A model generated the notes under the pieces. The model did not search any database, was not told the origin of the DNA, and saw nothing but the letters and a program-made list of their open reading frames with translations. A DNA stretch of 64,000 nt. Source: Peribolospora baueri (Eukaryota; Basidiomycota; Peribolosporomycetes; Peribolosporales; Peribolosporaceae). Location of the stretch: assembly GCA_029717555.1 (NCBI GenBank), contig JAMDHS010000071.1, positions 1 through 64,000 of the forward strand. The letters run 5' to 3'. Positions 11,592 to 22,250 of this stretch are shown here, one piece after another. Each line of letters starts with the position of its first letter. Positions within the stretch are counted from its first letter, which is position 1. The position numbers and the translations under genes are program-made.

Positions 11592-14149
11592 CTACATAAC
11601 AAGACACACACTTCCACCTCTTCTTCTCGTGCCCGAGTTAATGCCCGTCTCGTCGTCCCCCTCCCTTTGAAGCGTCTCAATCATGCCTTCCACTCTGCTC
11701 AAATCTTCTCCGATCTTCCTTCTGAGTTCCTCGGGCATCTTGCCCCCTCCGCCCTTGTCGACAACCAAAAGAGCGGTCTCCAACCATTTCTTCGCATCTT
11801 CCAGCTCGCACTTCCTCTCCCTCCTCCTCTCCTCTCTAATTTCCTTCCCTCCGCCCGACCTCATCGACGTCGACTCCGCCCGACCTCTTCGATCAAGAAT
11901 CATCCCGGCCAAGACTATCATAGAACGAACCTGTCCCCTCCTTGCTGCTTCTGCGAACCACTCTCTTGCAGCCACATCGTCTGGAGTGACACCAAACTTC
12001 ATTTTATGGGCCACCTTGGCCTTGGCGCTTGGGACAAAAGTCCGCTCGCCAGCTTCGTCCATGGTCTCGATGAGCATCTGGTCCCCTTCCCCAACCCGGC
12101 TCACGGATGGATCAGAAGGGTCGAAGAGGTACAGCCGACCAAGGTTGTGAGCCGCTTCCGCGTGACCCAGTTTGGCGGCGCGGAGGAAGTGGCGGAGAGA
12201 CAGGGAGGGGTCTGAAGCGATAGGGGAACGGAAGCCAGGTGCGGGGCCACTGGACGTAGACGCAAGGAGCGTGGCGAGTTGGAAGTGCGCCGAGGCATTG
12301 TCTGCAGAAAGGTAGAACGCAAAGATAGTAAGCAAAACTATGTTGAGTCAGGGCTGTGCAGCATGCTCACCCTGTCGAGCGCCACGCTCGAAACACTCTC
12401 TTGCTTTCCAGATGTCTTTTGGTATGTATCGTCCCTGTCGGTAAAGTTTACCTGCATATGTCGCAAGAACACGGCCTCAAGGCCACCGTCAGCGTACCGC
12501 ACTAGAGGCACTCGGGTTCCTCCTGAGATGCGTGACGGTCACTCACCCAATTCTGTGCTCGCTTCGCCGACGCCGGCCAGGCTAGCCAAATTCAACAGTC
12601 GCTCGACGCGATCAGCCATCATACGCCTCTCCCGTTCGGACAATCGAGTGGTCTTTTTGACGCTCTCCCGCCCCTCGGCGTCCTGTTCCATCGCACGGCC
12701 TTTGCCTTTCTCCAAGCTAGAAGGACCTTGCCGATGGGCACCGGGGCCCGCACCGTCACCGCTACCACCCCCTTCTCCCAGTGCAATTTCCTCTCCGGGC
12801 CGTTGAAAAGGAGATGGTTCTAAGCCAGCAGAAGCCTCGGATTGGAGCTCTGCCATTCGAGCCATGTAATCGCCCTCTAGCCGGGCTGCCAAGACACGGC
12901 CCAGACCAAAATGGCCGTGTGAGTTGCCGCGCTTTGAGAGAGCGGTAAGGACGGAGATAGCGCGCTCGGTCATGACTGGAGAAAGAGGTTGAAAAGGGAT
13001 AAGATGAAGATGTAATTGGCAATTATTTATGTTGAGAGTTAGGTGCGGTCAAAGGAGACAGGTGAATTTCGCCCGAACAGCCTTCCACTGCCGTCTCATA
13101 TGAGAGGTAAAAATGGGAAGCAGTCACTCACCAGGGTCATCACCAACTGCTCCATGAAGTATCATGCTCGCCCAGCTGTAGCCGGCGTCGTCATCACCCC
13201 AACCTCTACAGTTCATACTTGTAGACTTTGCACCTTTGCATTTCGCGCCTACTGTTCCACTCCTCCTGCTCGAATTTCGGATTGGACCGCTACTTGAACG
13301 CAACACATCCGTAAGCATCGCGTCGCCGTATGCGAGAGCGTACAGACGTAAAGAGACGGCCTGCCGAAAGGGAGACGGGGAGTGGAGCAGTATGGACGAG
13401 GATAGTTGACGCAACTCTGACGCCGTCGACCTGGATTTCCGAAGGGCTGAGTGGAACAAATTAGGACAAGAACCAGGGAGGATCAGGGGAAATGAAATGG
13501 AATGCAGCTTCGAGAGGAGAAATCCGACGCTCACCAGCCCTGACTTTTCGCGCCGTCTCCTTTTCCCTCGTCTCATCTATGGAAAGCATCTGGCATATAG
13601 AGGCGTCCATCTCCGCGTTCTGGAGGCCGAGCTCGTCCACGACGAGCCCAACGATCTCTCGCGCAACCGGAAGAGGAGACTGCGGGAGGGGCAGATTGGG
13701 CGGCACCAGGGCTGAAGGTGAGGAAGAGGTAAAAAGGAAGAAACGCGACATAAGCAAGCGTCTCCGCACGTCTGCCCCTCCAAATGAATGTTCGCGCACT
13801 CACTGCCGACGAGCGATTCGGGCCTCCGCCGCTGGTTTATTGGAGCAAAAGTCTCGTGCTCATCCCCCGTCACCACCTCTCTCTGTACCGGCCCGCCATG
13901 GGGACCACCCTCGGTGTCCACCTCGCTATCATAAAGCCTCTGTCTCCCAGAGGGGTCGCGCACGACCTTCCATTTCTTCTGGTGAAGAGAAGGAAAGGTG
14001 GTAAAAGAGCGAGTCGCTATACCATCCGATCTCTTCCGACCTCGGACGCTACGAGCGGGAGGCGAGCGGCAGTGACTTGCTCCTGCCGGAGAGGCGAAGA
14101 GGCTTTGATAGATTGCCAACGAGCGCCGGGTGGGCGATGCGGCCGCCAT
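11592..14149 (-). CDS. Sel1-like repeat protein with C-terminal CaaX box
   Basis: Multi-exon gene. The N-terminus (MAAASPTRRSLAIYQSL, then several Arg/Ser-rich stretches and few acidic residues) resembles a mitochondrial presequence. The middle and C-terminal parts carry Sel1/TPR-like helical repeats: AAKLGHAEAAHNLGRLYL, REWFAEAARRGQVRSMIVLA and KRGNSHGHFGLGRVLAA. The last four residues before the TAG are CLVM, a farnesylation-type CaaX box, preceded by a basic RRRGGS. The fungal chitin-synthase activator Chs4/Skt5 also combines Sel1 repeats with CaaX, but this protein has fewer repeats and I do not call it Chs4. The first donor is at GGCA|GTGAGT and the next exon resumes in frame as LVPPNLPLPQ. 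The start ATG (14147-14149) is 169 bp from that of RFC4. The function is unknown. Confidence 0.75.
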
Positions 14150-14318
14150 TATGTGCCTTGCTTCATGGAGACATGACGAGAACAGGCCCGAATCGTCGGA
14201 AGCCCCGGGTGGAGAGGTCGTACGAGCCGCAGCGCGTAAATGACCGAGAGACGCGACGCGTCGATCACACTAACCTTCTTGCTGGTGCCCGCGATACTCG
14301 TCCCCATCCCACCACAAC
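14150..14318. promoter_or_regulatory. Compact divergent promoter between the Sel1/CaaX gene and RFC4
   Basis: Only 169 bp separate the two start codons, so both transcripts must initiate within this interval or in each other's leader. It contains a palindromic GACGCGACGCGTCG stretch near 14250-14263. That includes ACGCGT, the core bound by the MBF/DSC1 G1/S transcription complex in ascomycete yeasts. This would suit a replication gene such as RFC4, but the link is inference. Confidence 0.45.
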
Positions 14319-16046
14319 ATGGCGTCGTCTTCCAAGGCAAATAAGGCGGCCGCGAATGGCGGCAGTGGCGGCGACAATTACGAAATGCCTTGGTGAGTCT
14401 TTCCTCGTCCCCAGCATCTCCCACGGTTCAACGTCAGGCTCTGACCGATGGTCCTCGCCTGTTGGGCGCACAGGGTGGAGAAATACCGGCCCAAGTACCT
14501 CAGCGACATTGTCGGGAACACAGACACCATCGAGCGTTTGAAGGTCATTGCCGAGGACGGAAATATGCCCCATGTCATCATTTCGGTCTGTCACCCGTTT
14601 CTCAATGGTGCCACGGTGGTCTCGATTTCTGAACCTTTCTCTTCCTTCTGATCACTTGTTTCTGCGCAGGGATTGCCCGGAATTGGGAAGACAACTTCCG
14701 TTCTGTGCCTTGCTCACGCACTCCTCGGGGAAAGCTATAAAGAAGGGGTGCTCGAGCTAAACGCTTCTGATGAACGGTGCGTCCCATGGCTGTCCCAGTT
14801 TCAGACCTGACTCTACCAAGTTAACCTGTCTCTCCATTGCTTTCCTACCCACTACAATTCAGAGGCATCGACGTCGTTCGGAATCGCATCAAGACGTTTG
14901 CTCAGAAGAAGGTCTCTCTGCCTCCAGGGAGGCACAAAATTGTCATCCTTGACGAAGCCGACAGGTATGGCTACCATCACCGTGACGTACTTCATTGCGC
15001 TCGCCCATCTGATTCGTCATCTAACAACCATTTCTCAATGCTCACTAGCATGACCCCCGGCGCCCAGCAAGCTTTGCGACGAACGATGGAAATTTACTCT
15101 AATACCACCCGCTTTGCCCTGGCTTGCAATCAGTCCAACAAGATCATTGAGCCCATCCAATCCCGCTGCGCCCTTCTCCGCTATGGAAAGCTGAGCGATG
15201 AGCAGGTGCTTAGGAGGCTGAAGGAGGTTTGTGAGATGGAGGATGTGAGTAAGCACATGTCTTCGAAGACTTCAGGGCAATGCAGGGGTAGATGACCTTC
15301 CACAGACCAGAATGATCTCCTGTGGATGCTGTTCTTAACTCGGAACGCTCCTTATCCCCTCCCCATTGTTCAGGTGAGGTACTCTCCCGAAGGTCTTGCA
15401 GCGCTCATTTTCACGGCTGAGGGAGACATGCGGCAAGCAATCAATAACCTCCAGTCCACTTGGACCGGTCTGGGTTTCGTTTCGCCGGACAATGTCTTCA
15501 AGGTCTGTGACCAACCTCATCCGATCACCATCCGCGCCATGCTCACCGCATGTCAGAAGGGCGATATCGAGGGCGCTATGGAGAGATTGGACGAGGTTTG
15601 GACGCAAGGATATAGCGCCATAGATATCATTACCACCCTGTTCAGGGTCACCAAGGCATTGGACGGCATGCAGGAATATTTGAAGGTATGCCGTCGGTCC
15701 CGACGAACTCTCACCCGTGTGGTAACTGGAAGCTGAAACCACTTGAGGTTTTTTTCCCGTAATCGTCGCCCAGCTTGAGTTCATCAAGGTGACCCGGCGT
15801 CCATCATTGTATCTCGTCTTCACTCTGGATGTATGCTAAACTCCTCACTGTTGTCCACGCAGGAGATCGGCTGGACTCACATGAAGATCCTAGAGGGCGT
15901 CAGCACAGTAGTCCAACTGGGCGGTCTCCTCGCGCGGCTGTGTAAAATGGTAGGCCTTTGAAGTCGGCAAGCGGAAACTTCTTTCAGCACACTGATCGGA
16001 TTACCACCCTTTGCAGAACATGAAGCAAGAGCTTTTCCAACCGTGA
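14319..16046 (+). CDS. RFC4: Replication factor C small subunit (Rfc4; human RFC2 type)
   Basis: This AAA+ clamp-loader subunit opens and loads PCNA at primer ends and is shared by the alternative loaders. Reading across the introns gives [15 protein letters not shown], then [18 protein letters not shown] (Walker A), [36 protein letters not shown] (Walker B DEAD) and the SRC motif [14 protein letters not shown]. The C-terminal collar follows as [18 protein letters not shown] and [15 protein letters not shown]. This is very close to yeast Rfc4, and the length (about 350 residues) is typical. The first exon, a short alanine- and serine-rich leader, joins directly to the WVEKYRP start. There are about eight exons, and the TGA is at 16044-16046. 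Confidence 0.97.
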
Positions 16047-16337
16047 CCTGATCGTCTCTGGTGTGTACGATATCCCGCGATGTAACTCCACATGTTTCTT
16101 TACGAATGAACATCCAGTCACAGACTCCGTCGTCTTCGATCCGAGTGAGCCAAAATTGTGCCCTTAAACTGCCTCGCCTCTGCACCACCCACACGTTCAA
16201 TCCGTTACCCAACTCTTGGAATGGCGGCCCTCAGTCAAGTCACCATTCCGACAGCTTGACAAGCATCTGATGGCTGACGGGTGGTGGAAGGGCAAAGGAC
16301 TAATGGGTTTTAATTGGAGATGGCTAATGGTACACGG

Positions 16338-18886
16338 TCATCCTCCGTACCCTCCACGATACATGGGGCCCCTGGCCCCACCACCGCCGCCGCCACGCCT
16401 CTCCGTCTTCGGCTGCTCAGGCGAGTGCCCACGAGAGGGCGCCGTCTTGCGTTTTTGCGCTCCTCTGCCCACTAAGGAGGCAACACCCTTTATTGATATG
16501 CTGTTCTCGTGCTTAACGGAACCGCTGGCGAACGTTGAAGTTAAGTCGTCCGTCCTCTTCCCGCCAGATGCTTCCTCCCTCGCCTTCTTCGCCGCAAAAT
16601 TGAAGTTGCTTCGCTCTCGGTCCGCCGACTTGCTTCTTCCCTTGTTGCCTTTTCGACCATCTGCCACGCCCGGCTTGTCATCGTCTCGAGCAGAGGAAGG
16701 CTTCGAGGAAGAACGAGGCCCACGACCAACTGCGGAGGCGCGCCTCGAGAACCAGTCGTCGTCGTCGTAGATATCGTGCCAGTCGTCGCGGTTCGTCCGG
16801 CGCCCATAGCGATCCTTCTCTCTGGCCCTATCCCCTGCACGCGATTGTTCCTTCTCCGCCCGTGAATTTCTCTTCTCCCTCCCTCGCCTCTCTGGGTCCA
16901 CACCATCGAACGCGACCCCATAACCCGCACTCATTCCCCGCCCGTCGAGACCGCCTCCCCCTCCCGCCCATGCTCTGCCGTCGAATATTCCTCTGCGGTC
17001 TGACTCACCCCAGCCCGAGCGCGACGACCTTTCGTGGAAGTAGGAAGAGCGATCGCCTCGGTAGGAAGACGAATACGCTGCCGATGGACGTGGGGCTGGG
17101 ATATCGCGGGCGTACGGACCCATGGTGGAGATAAATTCAGAAAAGGCGCTCGGTTCGCGCTGATGGCCCGGTCGAGCGCGTGGGAGCGGGCAATCCTGAG
17201 TGCATGCAAGATAATGTGGTCTGAGCTGTCGCAATTGAGTATGTCATGAGCACCTGAACCAACTTACATCGCCCCAATGATCTAAGCCTGCGCAGTTATA
17301 GCACCATCGAACGGCGAGATCGATATCCTCTGACCGTTTTTGTCGCCGATTTCGATCTCGCCGTCGGTCGTCAAGCTTGGAAGAACTTTTTGAGCTCGAC
17401 CCATCGTTCTCTAGCTCTGCTAGCGCGACCTTCCGTTCCGAAGCGTACTCGCGCTCAGACGAATAGAAATAGATCCTCCAGAGGGAGGGACATGCCTTAG
17501 AAGAGATAGAGCAAGGCAGTGAAGAGAGAACGGTTGAGCCATTCGCTGCGAAGTGGTTCCGACTTCATCATGTTGACGATAATGACGATACCGCCCAAAA
17601 TTCACTTACGGAATGAAGATGATCGTAACTCCCGCACCGATCGCACCCCGTCCTTCCCCTTGCCCCATATGATCGGTTCTTAGGTGCAGTACAGTCGGCA
17701 CTGCGATGACCCCGCCCACCACAGTTGAAGCAGACAAGAATGATAGGGCATTCGCGCGTCCTGTGCTCGTCCACGGCGCCACATTTGAGGCACTGGACAT
17801 AGAAAATGAATCGACCGCGAGATTTTTGTCAGTCAAAAGTGCTTTGTGATCGAGGACCTCGGCAAAGTATAGGTGCTCCCTCTCACCTGCTCGTGCGAGC
17901 ATGCGCGTTTTGTATGCCCTTCCTCGCCGCAGACCGCACAAACTTCATACCGCGTCGCCGCTCCTGGGTCTATAAAGTAGCGAGGAACAGCCTAGAGAAA
18001 AGGACAAATTTTCAGTAACGGTTCTTGCCGCCCTGTCAGCTCGGGATCAACGAACCTTGCCATCAATGTCATCAACGAATTCGATGCCTTCCATGTCCAC
18101 GTCTCCCACGTCCTCTCCATCGTGATCACCACCATTGTCATCTCCGGCGCTGCGCTTGCCTGCGACGCTCGTACTGCCTGAAGTCAAGCTCTGGCCAACA
18201 CCTTCGCCGGAGCCATCCTCCAAAGTGACGTGAGCAGGCAGCAAGAGGCCATCGTGAACGATGTCAGAAGGCTCTCCTATCGGATCGGTCGCCGTAATCC
18301 CATCAGCGCTCTCTGCACAGACAGCAGGAGCGACTTGGTCCGTCCACAGTTTCGTCTTCTGCACAGAACCGCCCGTAAAATCCATGAGGAAGAGCTCATT
18401 GCCGAACTCGTCCTTGCTGCTGACGATTCCAGCTTCCCCAATACGCTGCATCCTCTCCCTTCGGCGCGAGCGTTTGCCCTGTCGAGCTGTCGAGGAAGAC
18501 GGGTCGGTAGAGGGAGGTGGGTGGGATGTGGACGCAAGATCGGCTGCGGGAGGCGGAGAAGTCGAGGGTCGAGAGGCCGTCGCGCTGGCGGCGGGGACGG
18601 AAGAGCTTCGATGTCGGTCCTCCGCATCCATATTGGCTCGTATCACGTCGTCGGTCAGACCTGAAAAGTCGCCATGCAAATGTTCGTCCAGCTCGATGCT
18701 CTGCTTCCTCGTGCCGGTCTTGCCGCTGAGCTCGCCACCTTCGGAATCGTGCTCGAGAGCGTCACGTCCACTCCGATCACGGCCAGCCCTGGACTTGTTA
18801 CCCTTCTTAGGTTTTTTCCCCTTCCGATTGCGGGACTTGGGTGCCTGGGCGTGGTTATCTACGTCCGGCCCACCTTTACCTGACAT
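16338..18886 (-). CDS. AIR1: Air1/Air2-type zinc-knuckle protein (TRAMP complex)
   Basis: RNA-binding subunit expected to join Trf4/5 poly(A) polymerase and Mtr4 helicase in nuclear RNA surveillance. Five CCHC knuckles are visible in order: CAVCGEEGHTKRAC, CLKCGAVDEHRTREC, CFNCGGRGHRSADC, CDRCGSYDHLHSEC and CYNCAGLDHWGDDC. The fourth runs into CPSLWRIY, a hallmark of Air proteins where Trf4 binds. The N-terminal ~270 residues are polar and disordered. The long C-terminal exon is rich in Arg, Ser and Asp and ends in glycine-rich GGGGGGARG and RGGYGG, an RGG-type tail. I start at ATG 18886 (MSGKGGPDVD). The frame continues upstream but without another ATG. It diverges from the Zn2Cys6 gene. Confidence 0.88.
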
Positions 18887-19323
18887 CGCCCTCCGTTGAA
18901 GGTGGAACGTGATCGGCGAAGCTGGCCGCGAGAGGACGTGGCGGACGGGGGACGGTGCAATAAAAGGACTTCCAAAAGAAGACCACGAGACGACAGTCAG
19001 GCTGTTGCGTTTAGGAAAGGACAACTGTTAGCCGAATGATTTGAGGAACGAGGTGGACGACATCTCGACTCGCTTCCGGTTCGTCCCCGCCGCATTCGCG
19101 CCTTCCTCCTCGGCACCAAAAAGACTGCGGTAAAATCATGTCACGTGAGACATTCTGAACGATGCGATCGGTCGAGTTAGAAAGGACGACGAACAGAACC
19201 ATCATCGACTGAGCGACCCAGGACAGAGTAGCGCTGCGTTTCGTCTTAGCTTCGGAGGTGTTGACAGTCTCCGCCGTTTTCATGGATTGGTGAACTGGTT
19301 TGCCCCGTCGTGCTGCCGGCGAC
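18887..19323. promoter_or_regulatory. Divergent upstream region of AIR1 and the Zn2Cys6 gene
   Basis: This is a 437 bp head-to-head interval. The AIR1 frame stays open through part of it without an ATG. I see no distinct motif. Confidence 0.4.
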
Positions 19324-21620
19324 ATGTCGTTCTCGTTCGACAACCCTGCGGCGTCGCTGGCCTTGCTCGAGCGCCATCACCGACAACAGCAGCTAACCTC
19401 CCATCCGAGCCATCAGCAGCAGCCCGCATTCGATCACACTCAACTTCACGACAACCAGGGCGGTCGGGAACCTGGTGGTGTGCGCGTCAATGTAGGCTCG
19501 ACAAGCATTCGCAAGGCATGCGACGCATGCAGGGCCCACAAACTCAAGTGTTCCGGGGAAATGGATGGCTCGGGGTGTCAGAGATGTAGGAAGGCCGGTG
19601 AGCTGCGATCTTTTATTTGTCCTGGCCGATCTTGAACCTCCAAGAACATCTCCAATTAATTTTTTTTTCTTTCTCATGTTGTCCAGCCATTCCCTGTGTC
19701 TATTCCTCCCGTGCCAAACGAAGAACACCTGTGGTGCGGCACGATCCGAAAAATCCGCGAAGGAAACGACAAAAGCTGGGGCACGGCCTTTTCGATCTGT
19801 CTCTTCCGCCAGCTCTCCAAGCCCTTCTCTCTCCCTACCTGCTCTCATCCTCTGCGCCAAGGTCGCCGCCCACCTCCGTTCCCCCACCCACTCCGGCTTA
19901 CCCGTCTGGTCTCTCCAGCGAATCGATCTCGCAAATACTGAGCCAAGCGGCAGCGGCGGTCACTGCTAGTAGCCCGTCAGTTCCAGTTCAGGGTCATGCT
20001 CCCGCTCAACATTCACCAGAACTTCATCAACCGTCCCAACCCACGGATCCGGCCGCATTCGCGAGTATACTTGCTGCTTTGGACGAGCTCGGCCACGGAG
20101 GGACTGCGACCGGGGAATTGGGAGGGCTTCTGGGGAATGGAAGGACGACCTCGGGCCTGACCACACAGGCTATTTTCTCGACTTCCTCGGCGTCGCCGAC
20201 CTTCCCTTCTGAGCCGTCCACCTCTGCTCTGGGATCACTCTGCGAACCCGGCCCTTCAAGCGAGCCAATGGCATCTTCGAACGTTGTCACGCCGTCAACG
20301 TCTTTCACACCTATGGCATTACCCGATTGCATGGACTTGCTCTCTCTGCTCTCTACCGACGAATTCTTGGCTAGATTCGATGTCGACTTACATCAAGGCA
20401 CAGGGTGGTCAGCAGCCCAGTCCAGAGGCCGGGCAGTGGCGAACGGAGATGAATATGCAGCCATGGAAAAAACTCACGTGGAGGACGTTAACGATGGCGC
20501 TGAAACCGGGGCTGGGGAGCATAGTCCAAGAATGGTCGAGCACGAAGGCAGGCAAACTCAATCCGGAAGCGACACACAATCTCATTATGCCGCCGCCGTC
20601 GGCTCTACACTACCGAGAATCCCGGCGCCCTCTCCGCCTTCCCTTTTCTCGCCGTCCCAGCAAGGGCAGCACGGCGATGAAATACTGGCTTCTCAGCCAT
20701 CTTCTCCCCCTTCATCCTGCGACTGCGCCTGCGTACCTTCGCTCACCACCTCGTACGTCTCTCTAGGCTGCCAACTAGCCGCGTACAAGGTCTCTCAAAG
20801 CCACGCTACCGCGACGCCGACACCTGCAAGTGTTGTCGCATCCTCTGCTTCGCCAAGCCCGGATTATGCGAGCGCTTCCCACCAAATACATTCTTCGCCA
20901 TCCCAGCGGCTACCCCTGCCATGGCCGGCAACCTCCCTGATCCCTTCTCTGCTATCGGACGTTGACACTGCCGCATTGCATGTCTCGTTCTCGCTTCACT
21001 CGTGCAGAGTCTGTTCGGACCGGGGAGGCGAAGCGAAGAAGAGCGTTTCCATACTCTCACTCGCTGTCATAAGCAAAGTACTGCTGGCGGTCGAGAGGAT
21101 TGGCAAGGTGGCCAGGCGGGTTGATGCTGATGATGGTTCTGGGAATGGGGTGGGTAATGGCGGTTCGTCCGATAGCCACAAGGGGGGTAAGGGCAAGGGC
21201 AAGGCGATATCGACATCTTCGTCGGGGCAGCACCTCGGCTCGATTTTTGCTCTCCTTCTCTCTCACACGCCCAGCGTACCGCCTGGAGAGCCCCCAGCAT
21301 CCCGCTCAACTTCAGAATCTGGGCAGTCCGAATCAATCCCGCTTTTGCTCAGCAGCGTACACACGCTCCCTCTCTTGCACACGTTGCTCGGCTCGGTACT
21401 CAATGTCGTTGAGGGCGTTCTCCAGGGTTTTCTGGCGGGAGACGATGGAAGTGTGGTCACGAGGATGGCACACGCGCTGATTCAATCCGTTGCCGATACG
21501 CGCCACAACATGACTTCTATTGGCGGCAATGAGGGCAACGTGGACGATAGAGAGGAAGAGGAGGAACGAGCTAGCGGCTACACCTCGTCTTCATGCTCAC
21601 CGCACGTTCATGTGATGTAG
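19324..21620 (+). CDS. Zn2Cys6 (C6) fungal-type transcription factor
   Basis: Two exons, 19324-19597 and 19687-21620. Splicing completes a canonical binuclear zinc cluster: CDACRAHKLKC in exon 1, then CQRC, with the sixth cysteine in exon 2 at AIPCVYSS, followed by basic RAKRRTP. The six cysteines therefore depend on removal of this intron. The rest, about 600 residues, is rich in Ser, Pro and Gly. One more ordered part near the end (VSILSLAVISKVLLAVERIGK) follows a short CRVCSD stretch and resembles the C-terminal helical region of AflR-like regulators. The N-terminus has Gln/His-rich sequence. Targets cannot be predicted. The neighbouring transporter locus is decayed, so it gives no safe functional link. 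Confidence 0.87.
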
Positions 21621-22250
21621 AGGAGCTCGAACCACTCTAAAAGATGCTTAGTCTAGCAGAGCTGAACGAGATGATAAACCTCGGCCGAAGAGCAATGGCT
21701 GCAGTCCAAGTGTCTTCACAATTTGTCGTCGACGATGATGCTCAGAACAGTAGGCTAGCTCTTTTTTTCCGTTTCTTGGTGGTCCGGTAGAAGGAGTCAG
21801 GGGTGATGGTGGTGGCATTGATAGAGGCGATGATGAATGCACTCGGAATATAGGATGCACATTCTACAGAAGTAACTGTACGCTTCGGATACGTCGGTCA
21901 TGGATTGACGACGCCGCATTTGCGCACTTCCTCCGAATGCGTTGGGACCACGAATAGCGGTGTTTTCGGGATTGCAGTTCTTTATCCTAAGTTGAAATTG
22001 CATTTTCGCCAAGATATCAAACAGTCTCAATCATTTCCTCCATCGCTTGCCATTTCTTGCCCGCGCCCGAATGCGTTCTTCCGGCTGAAATGGATGTCTT
22101 GGGGACGATGAGAGAGATGTCAGAAGCGAAGATGCGGTCTAAGGCCCGAGCTTGCTCCTCCGCGTCGTTCTTACTCGTGGAATCGTGGAATAGATGGTCC
22201 ATGTCCTCGAGAGACCTGCGCAATTCGATGAGTCGCCCACTCCGTGCCAT
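21621..22250 (-). other. Unassigned coding-like fragment, possibly SnoaL-like, disrupted
   Basis: On the minus strand two adjoining frames read ALDRIFASDISLIVPKTS, SAGRTHSGAGKKWQAMEEMI and then, in another frame, AKMQFQLRIKNC and SEAYSYFCRM. The pattern, with a GR-x-H-x-G turn and a terminal AYSYF, is reminiscent of SnoaL-like NTF2-fold proteins, but the match is weak. I find no clean splice junction that joins the two frames, so it looks like a broken gene remnant. It lies directly downstream of the decayed sugar transporter. Confidence 0.3.

Noticed and set aside
18887-19024. Longer Air1 start (frame open to 19024)
   Set aside because: The upstream codon there is TTG, not ATG. The first ATG is at 18886.
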